Source: Roseovarius mucosus DSM 17069 (GTDB taxonomy: Bacteria > Pseudomonadota > Alphaproteobacteria > Rhodobacterales > Rhodobacteraceae). Taken from it: 45,543 nucleotides of DNA. The notes beneath the pieces were generated by a model that saw only the letters and a program-made list of their open reading frames with translations, did not search any database and was not told where the DNA came from. The translations under genes and the position numbers were made by a program. Location of the stretch: contig NZ_KN293982.1 in assembly GCF_000768555.3 (NCBI RefSeq), positions 1 through 45,543 of the forward strand, written 5' to 3'. Below are positions 17,801-25,899 of the stretch, in pieces (the stretch's first letter is position 1; every line of letters begins with the position of its first letter).

Positions 17801-18732
17801 CCGTCAGACCGCTACCTTTTCGACCACCGCCTGCACGCGATGAGCTTCTGTCCAGTTGGATCGGGCGATTGGCGAAGGCCAATCACTGCTCCGCTGAAGA
17901 ACTTTGCGGCTATCTCGGATTGGGGCAGGGCAGGGTGCCGGAGCATATCAACGATCTCGGACAAGTAGACTGGACCCGCCTCTGCTCGGCAGTTCAACGG
18001 ACCCGGGATGAGATCGCCGCCATGTCCCTGCCGGATACGGTGCATCATGCCGTGCGATACGTGTCGCGACATGACTTTCAGCATTGTCCGGGGTGCACGG
18101 AGCAAACTCCCGATCTCGCTCTTCGTCATTGGCGCTTCGCGTGGTCGCTGACCTGCGAGACCTGTGGTCAGTCCCTCGCTGCAAAATATCCAGCCGGGGC
18201 TGTATCAGAGCGGCTACTTGCGCGCGCTGCACGCGGCGCGCAGGCCCTGGAAACGGCTGTAGTGAATAACAATCTCCGGCGGTTGCGTCGGATGGAACTG
18301 ACCCTGCATGTCGTATCGATGCTGGACGTCGGTCGATCAGCATCCGTCATCTCCGCAAATGAGCGCGAAAGATCGATAGCGCTCGCCGCGGTCGATGTCG
18401 GCAAGACCCGTCCCTTGTTGGGGGCCGCCATCATCTTGAGAGCAAACGATCGTACGGTTAGGGGGCTGCGCCGCGCCTTTCCGAAGCATGGTCGGGTGAT
18501 CGAACGGATACGTGCAATGTCGCATGCCCTCGACCGGCGGCTTCCGGGGCGATGGGAAACCGAGCATCCGACTGGGCAGAAAACATATGGAACGAGCCGC
18601 CCAAGTGCATCCGAGAGCGCTCTGCAGGCAGCTCGTCAGGCCATCTCCGAACTTGGAACCGAGGCAGATCGTCAAGTGCTTCTGGCGCGGGCCGATGCAA
18701 TCTGGAAGCGCTCAGGCGGCATCGAAAGCTGA
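17797..18732 (+). CDS. tniQ: TniQ, target-site selection protein
   Basis: About 311 residues of TniQ/TnsD type. The N-terminal family motif is RPPPARDELLSSWIGRLAKA, followed by helices with SAEELCGYLGLGQGR. A zinc-finger region has paired cysteines CPGC (near 18089) and CETC (near 18155). The C-terminal half resembles the helix-turn-helix part of the family. The GTG at 17797 overlaps the tniB stop; an upstream ATG at 17746 would sit inside tniB and is less likely. TniQ normally directs insertion to particular sites, for example res sites for Tn5053. No target-site logic can be read from this protein alone. Confidence 0.85.
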   Translation: MTVRPLPFRPPPARDELLSSWIGRLAKANHCSAEELCGYLGLGQGRVPEHINDLGQVDWTRLCSAVQRTRDEIAAMSLPDTVHHAVRYVSRHDFQHCPGCTEQTPDLALRHWRFAWSLTCETCGQSLAAKYPAGAVSERLLARAARGAQALETAVVNNNLRRLRRMELTLHVVSMLDVGRSASVISANERERSIALAAVDVGKTRPLLGAAIILRANDRTVRGLRRAFPKHGRVIERIRAMSHALDRRLPGRWETEHPTGQKTYGTSRPSASESALQAARQAISELGTEADRQVLLARADAIWKRSGGIES

Positions 18733-18743
18733 AGCGAGTTGCC

Positions 18744-18827
18744 TGTGGATATATTGTAATTAAGGGTACAAAAACGTCCCAAAATGCTCCAAATCCGCAG
18801 AATCTGATTAATTAGGGTACAGTTACA
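18744..18827 (+). repeat. Right transposon end
   Basis: The inverted reading begins TGTAACTGTACCCTAATTAA and has a second TGTACCCTTAATTAC site further in (near 18752-18768). TGTGGATAT (18744-18752) is one base from a DnaA box, mirroring the left end. The terminal bases overwrite the end of an IS66 tnpC gene, which continues without interruption up to 18828. Confidence 0.8.
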
Positions 18828-20305
18828 TTTGCGGAGCCGATCAGGGAATACATGAAGGCGGCGCGCTGCCCGCCGCGCTCGGACCTCGCGAAGAGCCAGG
18901 ACTTCCTTCCGAGGGCCACGCCGCAGAGGGATCTTTCGGCGGCATTGTTGGTCAGGCAGACACGGCCATCCTCAAGGAACCGCGCGAAGCTCGACCAATG
19001 GTTTGGCGATAGCAGGTAATCAATCGCCTTGGCGACCTTGGCGTGTTTCGATAGCAACGCCCGTTCGCCGCGCAGCCAGGTTTCCAGATCCTCGACCAGC
19101 GGGGCCGACAGGCGTTGTCGCGCCTCACACCGCTCGTCGGGGGATTTGCCGTTGATGTCGCGCTCGATCTCGAACAGGGCGTCGATACGCTTCACCGCCT
19201 CGAAAGCGATCGGCGAGATCTCCTTGGGCGACTTGCCCTTCCGGATGTTGCTTTCGACATCCGCGAGTTCGAAGAACTTGCGGCGTGCATGGCTCCAGCA
19301 GAGCGCGGATGTCACCGGTCCGGGCGAGCGCTTTTGATCGTAAAGCTGGTTATATCCGGCATAGGCGTCAGCTTGCAGGATGCCCTGCCAGCCCATCAGA
19401 TGCCCGGTCGGATGCTCGCCGCCCCGGTCGCGGGAGAAGCGGAAGGTCACCGCCGGTGGGGCGGCACCGCCAAAAGGGCGATCATCGCGGACATAGGTCC
19501 AGAGCCGGGCCGTCTTCGTGCCACCGCGGGCGAGCAAGGGGACCGTCGTGTCATCGCCGTGCAATCGCCCGGCGGCCATCACATGCGCCTCGATCAGCGC
19601 ATGCAGCGGCGTCAGCAACTCGGTCACCGCGCCCACCTGGTCGGCGAGCGTGGACAGGCTCAGATCCACGCCTTCTCGGGCATAGCGGTCGGCCTGGCGG
19701 TTCAGCGGCTGGTGCTGGCCGAACTTCTCGAACACGATCATCGCGAGCAGGCTGGGACCAGCCCAGCCGCGCGGGATCGGGTGGAACGGGGCGGGCGGCT
19801 GGCTGATCTTCTCGCAATCGCGACACGTGAACTTCTCGCGGACGGTCTGGATCACCTTCCACTGCCGTGGCACCACCTCCAGCGTGTCGGTGATGTCCTC
19901 GCCCATCTTCACGATCCGGTCTGACCCGCAGCATGCACAGGCGGTTGGCGCCTCGACGACCACCCGTTCGCGCGGCAGATGCTCGGGGAAAGGCTTCTTC
20001 ACCGGCTTGCGCCGCTCGAAGCTGCGAACCTTCGTCGCCTTCTCCTCCGCCTGCTCGGCGCGGATGGCGTCCTCCGCCGCAGCGGTTTCAAGTTCCTCGA
20101 GCTGCAACTCGAGCTGGTCGATCAGCCGGGCGGTGCGTTCGGCGCTGCGGCCATACTTGTCGCGCTTGAGCATGGCGATCTCGAGCTTGAGGCCCGCGAT
20201 CAGCGCCTCGGACGCCGACACAACGGCGTTCGAGCGGGCCAGTTCGGACCTCAAAGCGGCCAGTTCGGCGCGCAGTTTCTCGAGCTCGGAGGCGGCATCT
20301 GACAT
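18828..20305 (-). pseudogene. tnpC: IS66 TnpC transposase, C-terminus lost
   Basis: A near-full IS66 transposase. It has an N-terminal coiled coil (SELEKLRAELAALRSELAR), a zinc-ribbon (ACACCGSDRIVKMGEDI...CRDC), and a DDE domain with HGDDTTVPLL, LQADAYAGYNQLY and SHARRKFFEL. The final catalytic region CLTNNAAERSLCGVALGRKSW is present, and the protein then breaks after MYSLIGSA at the transposon end. About 30-40 residues of the normal C-terminal tail are missing, so activity is doubtful. The ATG at 20305 follows the tnpB stop by about 60 bases. Confidence 0.85.
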
Positions 20306-20364
20306 GGTCACAATCTACCATCCGGTTTACGAATGCCCATGCAAAACAGGGCTATAAGCGCGTT

Positions 20365-20715
20365 TTACCCAACCTTTGCAGGGCGTTGTGTCCAACGCGG
20401 ATTGCGCCAGTCAATTCCTTCCAGAAGATAACCGAGCTGGGCTGCGGAGATCTGAACCGCGTCGCCCGTGCGACTGACGGGCCAGATGAATTTACCTGCC
20501 TCGAGGCGTTTCAGATAGAGAGATGTGCCGACCCCATCATGCCATAAAATCTTGACCAGGTCGCCCTTGCGCCCTCGGAAGCAGAATATCTCCCCGGCAT
20601 GAGGATCGCGCCCGAGGCCTTGCTGGACCTGCAATGCAAGGGTGTTCATGCCACGCCGCATGTCGGTGACGCCACCCGCCATCCAGACCTTCACGCCCGC
20701 CGGAAACGCGATCAT
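20365..20715 (-). CDS. tnpB: IS66 TnpB accessory protein
   Basis: A 116-residue IS66 Orf2/TnpB protein, recognisable by the family's motifs VWMAGGVTDMRRGMNTLAL, FCFRGRKGDLVKILWHDG and LYLKRLEAGKFIWP. Its start overlaps the tnpA stop (ATGA). TnpB is required for IS66 transposition together with TnpA and TnpC, though its biochemical role is unclear. The gene is intact. Confidence 0.92.
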   Translation of the reverse strand: MIAFPAGVKVWMAGGVTDMRRGMNTLALQVQQGLGRDPHAGEIFCFRGRKGDLVKILWHDGVGTSLYLKRLEAGKFIWPVSRTGDAVQISAAQLGYLLEGIDWRNPRWTQRPAKVG

Positions 20716-21122
20716 TGACCGTCCACCACTGACAGGATCCGGGCAAGCGCTTCCGGGTCGACCAAGATGGGCACGATAAGCCGACGACCATTGGGCAGAG
20801 CAATCTCCACCTGCGAGTTCCGGGAGAGATCAGGGAGATCAACAGGCCCAGGCTGGGAGGCCGCGATGTCCTTCGTCACGGTTACCGGTGTGAAGGATAT
20901 CGGGCGGGGCGCTCCCAGCTCACCGTTGCGATACTGTCGACGCCAGGTCGTCAACAGCGACCGGCACATGCCATGCCGCCGCGCCGTAGCTGCCACTTGC
21001 CGGTGGCCGACAAAACTTTCCTCTACGATCCGGAGCTTGTCCTCATCCGACCACTGCCGACGACGAATGCCATCGGCCGCGGAAAGAACTTCGATTTGAG
21101 GGCGAGAAATGAAATCGGACAT
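20712..21122 (-). CDS. tnpA: IS66 TnpA (helix-turn-helix accessory protein)
   Basis: A 136-residue IS66 Orf1/TnpA with a transposase-8-like helix-turn-helix (RRRQWSDEDKLRIVEESFVG, then ATARRHGMCRSLLTTWRRQY) and a C-terminal conserved strand segment (VEIALPNGRRLIVPILVD). It is the first gene of the element, 59 bases inside the terminal repeat. Intact. Confidence 0.92.
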   Translation of the reverse strand: MSDFISRPQIEVLSAADGIRRRQWSDEDKLRIVEESFVGHRQVAATARRHGMCRSLLTTWRRQYRNGELGAPRPISFTPVTVTKDIAASQPGPVDLPDLSRNSQVEIALPNGRRLIVPILVDPEALARILSVVDGQ

Positions 21123-21181
21123 AAGGTCGGACTTATCATCGGATCGTCGCCGAAGTCAGACGGCCCCCACCGGAGCGTTAC

Positions 21182-21361
21182 GTGTTGTCTGGGATAGGAT
21201 GCAAATTTCCGCAAGAGTTGGCTTGGCGGCATCGCGCCCGCCACCATGGTGGCCGCGCTGCGCAGGATATCTGGCCAGTTTGAGCTGATGACGGGTTCCC
21301 TGACCTTGCCGCCGATCAAGCCCTTCAGTTCTTTCGGGCAGGATTGTAAACGGCGGAGCAA
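21182..21361 (-). pseudogene. Tn3-family transposase remnant
   Basis: The minus-strand translation contains LKGLIGGKVREPVISSNWPD, then ILRSAATMVAGAMPP, then LLRKFASYPRQ. This is the stretch of Tn3-type TnpA that normally reads (I/L)GGxI...WDDxLRLAxSI...LxRLxxYPRQNG. Only about 60 codons remain. One side abuts the IS66 terminal repeat, the other ends near amiC. It shows that a Tn3-type transposon once occupied this site. Confidence 0.6.
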
Positions 21362-21394
21362 TACTTGGCCACGGTAGCGGCGGCATGCCGGACG

Positions 21395-22516
21395 TCAACT
21401 TGCAGCGAGGACATCGAAGTAGTTGATCTGATATGGATCCGGCTTGACGGAATTTAATGGCGATCGCACGATCTGGAATGTTCCTGCGTCCTCCATCACA
21501 CCGATTCGTGGCCACTGGTAGGTGTGATTGTTTTCACAATCGACTTTTATCCGGCCTTGAGGCGCATTTACCTCTACCCGATAGATTTCCTCGCGAAGAC
21601 GGTTTGCGTCCATTCCGTCAAGTGACCTCATCGCATTCGCAAACAAATGCACTTGAGAATAGGCCGACTCGGCGCAGGTATCAATCGGCACCGAGCGGCC
21701 GAAGCGCTCAACAAATCGTTTGCAGAATAGTCTGTTCTCGGGCGTCTCAATCGATGCGAAATACGGGGAAGAGGTTACATGACCCGAGAGGGGCAGATGT
21801 TTCATTTTCGAAAGATCCAATTCACTAGCTGTTAGGCTAGCAATTACGATATCATTCGGAGTTATTCCACGCTCGTGAAATGCATCGTACAATCGAGTGG
21901 ATCCTGATCCGACAACAGTCGACAGCACAACATTTGCTTTCGTCGACATTATGTCCGAGACGATATCGTCGATCTGACGATCAGCGCAATCAAGTGGGAC
22001 ATATCTCTCTCGAACGACTTTTCCGTTGCTTTGGGCAACGAGGTCCTTGATGACGCGGTTCGACTCCTGTGGGAACACGTAATCCGATCCCAGGAGATAA
22101 TATGAAGCACGGCCCCTTTCGTACAGGTATCGGTGCAGTTCTAGGTGCAGTTGATTGGGACAAGGTCCGGTAAATATTATGTTTGGTGAGTAGTCAAACC
22201 CTTCATAGCATGTCGGAAAGAACAGTATTGCGTTTCGTTTTTCTACACATGGTGTAACTGCTTTTCTGCTGAATGAGGTGGTACATCCGAAGATAACCGA
22301 AACCCCATCGTCCAACAGTAGCTTGTTCGCCAACTTGCTATATTGTTTGGGATCCGATCCCGGGTCGCAAATGATTGGATCAATCATTCGGCCGTCTAAA
22401 CCACCATTCAGGTTTATCTCGTCGATTGCGAGTATCGTCCCCCTAAGTTGCGAGCTTCCATACCACCCACTGAAACCCCGCTGTGAAAACAGAACTCCAA
22501 CCGTCAAACTTTGCAT
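21395..22516 (-). CDS. amiC: AmiC-like cytoplasmic amide sensor (periplasmic-binding-protein fold)
   Basis: 373 residues close to Pseudomonas AmiC along the whole length: VGVLFSQRGFSG, DPGSDPKQYSKLAN, FPTCYEGFDYSPNIIFTGP, PNQLHLELHRYL, GSDYVFPQESNRVIKDL, STVVGSGSTRLYDAF, TSSPYFASIETPENR and APQGRIKVDCENNHTY. It lacks a signal peptide, as AmiC does. AmiC binds small amides such as acetamide and holds AmiR inactive when ligand is absent. The ATG at 22516 has a GGAGCAGGAAA ribosome site; an upstream start at 22561 would lie next to the IS3 element. On the minus strand it follows the amiR-like gene, but an IS3 insertion now separates them, so its transcription may be altered. Confidence 0.85.
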   Translation of the reverse strand: MQSLTVGVLFSQRGFSGWYGSSQLRGTILAIDEINLNGGLDGRMIDPIICDPGSDPKQYSKLANKLLLDDGVSVIFGCTTSFSRKAVTPCVEKRNAILFFPTCYEGFDYSPNIIFTGPCPNQLHLELHRYLYERGRASYYLLGSDYVFPQESNRVIKDLVAQSNGKVVRERYVPLDCADRQIDDIVSDIMSTKANVVLSTVVGSGSTRLYDAFHERGITPNDIVIASLTASELDLSKMKHLPLSGHVTSSPYFASIETPENRLFCKRFVERFGRSVPIDTCAESAYSQVHLFANAMRSLDGMDANRLREEIYRVEVNAPQGRIKVDCENNHTYQWPRIGVMEDAGTFQIVRSPLNSVKPDPYQINYFDVLAAS

Positions 22517-22563
22517 TTTCCTGCTCCGAATTACCTGGCGTGTTTTGTGCCGATGTAACACTC

Positions 22564-23386
22564 TGAACCGCTCCGGTTTTACCGGAGGCTGTTAAGTTCT
22601 TCTCAAGCGACTTTATCGAGTGTGTTCATGTTTGCATAGAACGCCTCCTCAGCTTCCGTTGGTGTGATGTATCCGATAGGTTCGAGCAGGCGGCGGTTGT
22701 TGAACCAATCGACCCATTTGAGGGTTTCCCATTCGACGGCATCAGCGGATTTCCAAAGGCCTAATCTGTGGATCACTTCTGCTTTGAACAGGCAAATCAT
22801 CGTCTCGGCCAGCGAATTGTCATAGCTGTCCCCACTGTCCCAATACTGGGTTCCAGCCCCGCGTCAGCCAACCGTTCTGTGAATTTGATCGACAGATATT
22901 GGCTGCCCCGGTCGCTGTGATGGATCAAGTTCTCTCCGGACCTTCGCTCGTAAAGCGTCTGCTCAAGGACATCCAAGACAAACTGTGTTTGCTGCGATCT
23001 GGATGCACGCCAGCCGACGATGTTGTTGGCAAACGTATCGATGACAAATGCTACATAAACGAACCCTTGCCAGGTCGAGACGTCGACCCCACACACTTCC
23101 CGGCGCTCTTTGATAAACCGGATCATTTCCGAAATGGGCGGTCGAGCTCCGCCTGCGCAAAATACGCTGATGCTTTCTTCAGGATCTCATTGGCTTGTCG
23201 AAGCTGGCGATTCTCACGCTCCAACGCCTTGATCGCAGCAGTCTGGCTATCAAATTCACCCTGATGCTCAAACACCATCCGCACAGCTCGCTCGCGCACT
23301 TCAGGTGAATATCTGTTTCCACATTTGCTCTTTTCCATAGCCCAGTATCCTTACTTCTGGGTCTCCGGCAAACAAGGGGCGGTTCA
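22564..23386 (-). mobile_element. Decayed IS3-family element with 3-bp target duplication CTC
   Basis: The ends are inverted repeats: TGAACCGCTCC (22564 onward), and on the other strand TGAACCGCCCC reading in from 23386, both followed by a CCGGAG block. CTC flanks both sides (22561-22563 and 23387-23389), fitting the 3-bp duplication of IS3 elements. At 823 bp it is well below the usual size of about 1.2 kb because of internal deletions. It sits between the amiR-like and amiC-like genes. Confidence 0.8.
22603..23338 (-). pseudogene. IS3 OrfA/OrfB transposase with two internal deletions and a frameshift
   Basis: OrfA begins [20 protein letters not shown] but jumps from SQTAAIK directly to [16 protein letters not shown], losing roughly 40 codons of the normal middle. 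OrfB starts [14 protein letters not shown] and jumps directly to DVSTWQGFVYVAFVIDTFA, losing roughly 100 codons including the first catalytic Asp region. The DDE remainder (HHSDRGSQYLSIKFTERLAD) is followed by a frameshift before AEVIHRLGLWKS and WVDWFNNRRLLEPIGYI. It cannot encode an active transposase. Confidence 0.8.
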
Positions 23387-23495
23387 CTCTGCACTTGTCT
23401 ACCCATTTCAAAACCGTTGGTATCATATGCTCATCCACGGAAATTACTTTGGCTCTTCATTGAGCTTTCTGCGTCATAACAACAAGTTCTTTCCC

Positions 23496-24134
23496 CTATT
23501 TTTTCGACCTTAGCTGGATCGTGTTGGAAGACTTATGAGTTTCCAAGGTTAGCAGTTCACTGGTATTGATTATCGACTCAGAGATAACGTACATTGATAG
23601 CCTTTTGCTTGTGGCCTGCCTTCGAATCAGTTCGTACGCTTCTCCTTCGCCAATGTCGTTGGCCCTGCAAAGAGTTTGGACAGCCTGCCCTATGATTCGG
23701 TGAGATTTGAGACTTTCCTTCAACTTGGCGATCTTGGCAGATTGTATGCGTTCATACCGATGAATAGAACGCGCCATGATAAGTGCAGTCAGAACTCCGA
23801 ATGTACGAATAGGCTTTCCGATAAATCCCGTGACGCCAATCTCGAGTAACGAGCGGATGACAGTTGGGTGTTCAAATTGGGCGATCGCGACAACCGGAAC
23901 CGCGAGATGCGGTCGAACCCACGGAAGGGTCACAATGGATGCGTCTTCGACGAGACAGAAAATCATGTTGATTTCAGGGTCTATCGTGGTTGGTATCGGC
24001 CATTCGACGCTAACTGTACAGCCAATGCGTTTCAATTGATTAACGAGTTCGGAGCGTTCCTGGTCCGAGGGGTGAAGGACAAGAACCCGCAAACTGCGCA
24101 GTTCTCTTAGCAAAGCCTCACCAGCCTTTGACAT
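23496..24134 (-). CDS. amiR: AmiR-like ANTAR antitermination regulator
   Basis: 212 residues. The N-terminal receiver-like domain lacks a recognisable phosphoacceptor pattern (RVLVLHPSDQERSELVNQLK; NMIFCLVEDAS), as in AmiR. A coiled-coil linker (SIHRYERIQSAKIAKLKESL) leads into an ANTAR domain (KSHRIIGQAVQTLCRANDIG, EGEAYELIRRQATSKRLSMY). It should bind paired hexaloop leader hairpins in mRNA, controlled by the AmiC-like protein. It lies 72 bases downstream of the signal-less binding-protein gene and, before the IS3 insertion, about 150 bases upstream of amiC. It is AT-richer than the nas operon genes. No matching leader hairpin could be identified nearby with confidence. Confidence 0.82.
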   Translation of the reverse strand: MSKAGEALLRELRSLRVLVLHPSDQERSELVNQLKRIGCTVSVEWPIPTTIDPEINMIFCLVEDASIVTLPWVRPHLAVPVVAIAQFEHPTVIRSLLEIGVTGFIGKPIRTFGVLTALIMARSIHRYERIQSAKIAKLKESLKSHRIIGQAVQTLCRANDIGEGEAYELIRRQATSKRLSMYVISESIINTSELLTLETHKSSNTIQLRSKK

Positions 24135-24206
24135 TGAACACTTTCCTTTCCTAGGTCGATTCGAGATTCAATTAATCGCCTCGTTTCGCGGTCCGTCCCG
24201 GCTCCG

Positions 24207-25766
24207 TCAAGAACTCGAACGGGCGTTTAGTCCAATACTCCTGTCCAACCACGCGTCAGATAAATTATGCCAGTTCTGAGCAGGAAATCGCAAGCCTTGA
24301 ACGCGGGGGTGGTGTGCGACCAGCCCTCTGCGAATTGTCAGAAGCGGAATAACAGGGGCGTCAAGCATTATCAGCCGATGCGCTGTCTGATAAAGCATCG
24401 CTCGTTTTTCAGGCTCGAGCTCGCGCCTTGCGACGTCGAACATCTTGTCTACGTGCTCGTTATGGTAATAGCCGGTATTGAATCCACGTGGCGACGCATT
24501 GCGGGAATGCAATACCTGCTCGACCCAGACGTCGCACGACATACCCCAACTCATTTCGGATGCGTCGATTTCGCTATTCATGCCTTGGTGCCAGTTTTCA
24601 CAGTACTCAACCCAGTCATCGTTTATCCGCAGATCGACACCGATACCGACGTTTCCCAGATCCCTGCGAATGCGTTCGGCAATGCCAACCGGATTCAATT
24701 GTCCGGAACCTGCGCGTGCGATACTGAATGTAAAGGTGAACCCGTCATTTACGCCGGCAGCGGCCAGAAGCTCACGCGCGCGCTCCGGCCGAAATGGGTA
24801 CAAATCGGGAAATCCGGGTTCATATGACGGCGAAGCGGGCGGCAAAATTCCATTCACAGGTGCGGCGGCCGATCCGAAAAGCTCCTCACTCAAGCTCTTG
24901 CGGTCGATTGCGTGTAATAACGCGCGTCGAACGCGCACATCGTCGAGGGGCGCCTTGTTGATGTTCAAGGCGATATACCAGACATAGGGAATAGGCCGTT
25001 CGGACACAATGAAGCCAAGTCTGGAAAGCTCATCCAATGATGACGGGTCGGGGCCATAAACGATATCCGCGGAATCGCTAATTAGCGCCTCCGATCTTTT
25101 TTCGGCCGAAAGGATCGGAGTAAACTCGATGAATTCGGTCGCCGCTGGCCGGCCCCAATAACCCGCATACCGTCGCAACAGCGCACCATCACCGTGCGGT
25201 GTCTCGAAGCGTCTCTCCAAGGCGTAAGGGCCGGTCCCAGGAGCTGACGCTCTGTTGCCGATGTCGGTACGGATGTATTCTGGACTGACCATAACGAAAG
25301 CGCCGGGCGCGTCCTCCTGCGTCATGTAGCGCAAGAACTCGGGAAAAGGATCGGTGAGTTCGAGCTCGATCGTTCGAGCATCTGATACTCGGACTCTTTT
25401 CAACGTTTCGATCGCCATTCTATTGTAGTCGAATGCCCTTTCGTCGAAGTATGGAGACGACGTGTCCCACATTCTCTCAATGTTTATCCGCACCGCGTCG
25501 GCGTCGCATGTCGCACCGTCATGAAAGGTTACCCCTTCGCGCAGTCTGAACGTGTACCGCAACCCGTCCGGCGAAACCGACTGGCTGACTGCCAGAGACG
25601 GCACAAGGGATGTCACTGCCCCGATTTCCGAATTAAGGTTGTCTTCTACAAGACTATCGAACATTTGCTGGACCACGCGACCGGTGTTCCAACCACCGAA
25701 GGAACAAGGGGGATCAATATGGTCCACCTCCCAGTCCAGAGCGACCCGAATTACATCTTGTTTCAT
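24207..25766 (-). CDS. Substrate-binding protein family 5 (peptide/nickel/glutathione type) without signal peptide
   Basis: 519 residues of the SBP_bac_5 family: ALDWEVDHIDPPCSFGGWNT, FRLREGVTFHDGATCDADAV, INKAPLDDVRVRRALLHAID, and a C-terminal YQTAHRLIMLDAPVIPLLTI. The N-terminus starts directly as MKQDVIRVALDWEVD with no hydrophobic signal segment, and the start is firm: TGGAGG sits seven bases ahead and no in-frame upstream extension gives a signal. The product should remain cytoplasmic unless exported otherwise. No permease or ATPase genes of the Opp/Dpp type are adjacent. Instead it heads a row with an ANTAR regulator and AmiC, so it may act as a sensor, as NasS and AmiC do. That role is inference; loss of a former signal peptide is the alternative. 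Confidence 0.8.
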   Translation of the reverse strand: MKQDVIRVALDWEVDHIDPPCSFGGWNTGRVVQQMFDSLVEDNLNSEIGAVTSLVPSLAVSQSVSPDGLRYTFRLREGVTFHDGATCDADAVRINIERMWDTSSPYFDERAFDYNRMAIETLKRVRVSDARTIELELTDPFPEFLRYMTQEDAPGAFVMVSPEYIRTDIGNRASAPGTGPYALERRFETPHGDGALLRRYAGYWGRPAATEFIEFTPILSAEKRSEALISDSADIVYGPDPSSLDELSRLGFIVSERPIPYVWYIALNINKAPLDDVRVRRALLHAIDRKSLSEELFGSAAAPVNGILPPASPSYEPGFPDLYPFRPERARELLAAAGVNDGFTFTFSIARAGSGQLNPVGIAERIRRDLGNVGIGVDLRINDDWVEYCENWHQGMNSEIDASEMSWGMSCDVWVEQVLHSRNASPRGFNTGYYHNEHVDKMFDVARRELEPEKRAMLYQTAHRLIMLDAPVIPLLTIRRGLVAHHPRVQGLRFPAQNWHNLSDAWLDRSIGLNARSSS

Positions 25767-25812
25767 CTTTAAACCTCCAGAATTCTGAACTTTGGGCGCT
25801 GACTGTGGAACG

Positions 25813-25899
25813 TCATTCAGAACTGACCTCGGCGAAGGCGGCTGAACTGGTCATCGTCAGTGCAGTTGTAAGGCTCAATGCGGCCAGCAGTCTGTTCAT
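25813..25899 (-). pseudogene. Orphan 28-codon urtA start (signal peptide only)
   Basis: The minus strand encodes MNRLLAALSLTTALTMTSSA, then AFAEVSSE and a stop. The first 25 residues match the UrtA signal peptide encoded at 33614 (MNKLLAALSLTTALTMTSSV, then AFAEV). The similarity ends abruptly after AEV at about 25828. The same ribosome site (GGGAGCGCAAGCT) precedes both. It could be translated as a tiny exported peptide or serve only as a transcript leader for the next gene, whose start is 46 bases downstream. Confidence 0.7.

Larger units (their letters stand above)
15167..18827 (+). mobile_element. Minimal Tn5053/Tn402-like transposon (tniA-tniB-tniQ, no resolvase, no cargo)
   Basis: A 3661-bp element bounded by inverted ends beginning TGT: left TGTCATTGTTCCCTAATTAA, right (inverted) TGTAACTGTACCCTAATTAA. 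It carries only tniA, tniB and tniQ. There is no tniR resolvase, no resistance cargo, no integron and no Cas genes or crRNA-like array. The five bases outside the ends (AGATG on the left, TTTGC on the right) do not match, although this family normally makes 5-bp duplications. The left end lies inside an ISKra4 transposase and the right end inside an IS66 transposase, so the element or its surroundings have been rearranged after insertion. Confidence 0.88.
18828..21181 (-). mobile_element. IS66-family element, one end removed by the transposon
   Basis: It contains tnpA, tnpB and tnpC in the usual order on the minus strand. Its surviving terminal repeat, read on the minus strand, starts GTAACGCTCCGGTGGGG at 21181. 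The other end is missing because tnpC runs straight into the tniABQ right end at 18827. It appears to have inserted into a Tn3-family transposase gene, remnants of which lie at 21182-21361. Confidence 0.8.

Noticed and set aside
15167..18827. A CRISPR-associated transposon
   Set aside because: TniA, TniB and TniQ are present, but there is no Cas gene and no repeat-spacer pattern anywhere in or beside the element. The 20-bp-spaced repeats at the left end are transposase sites.
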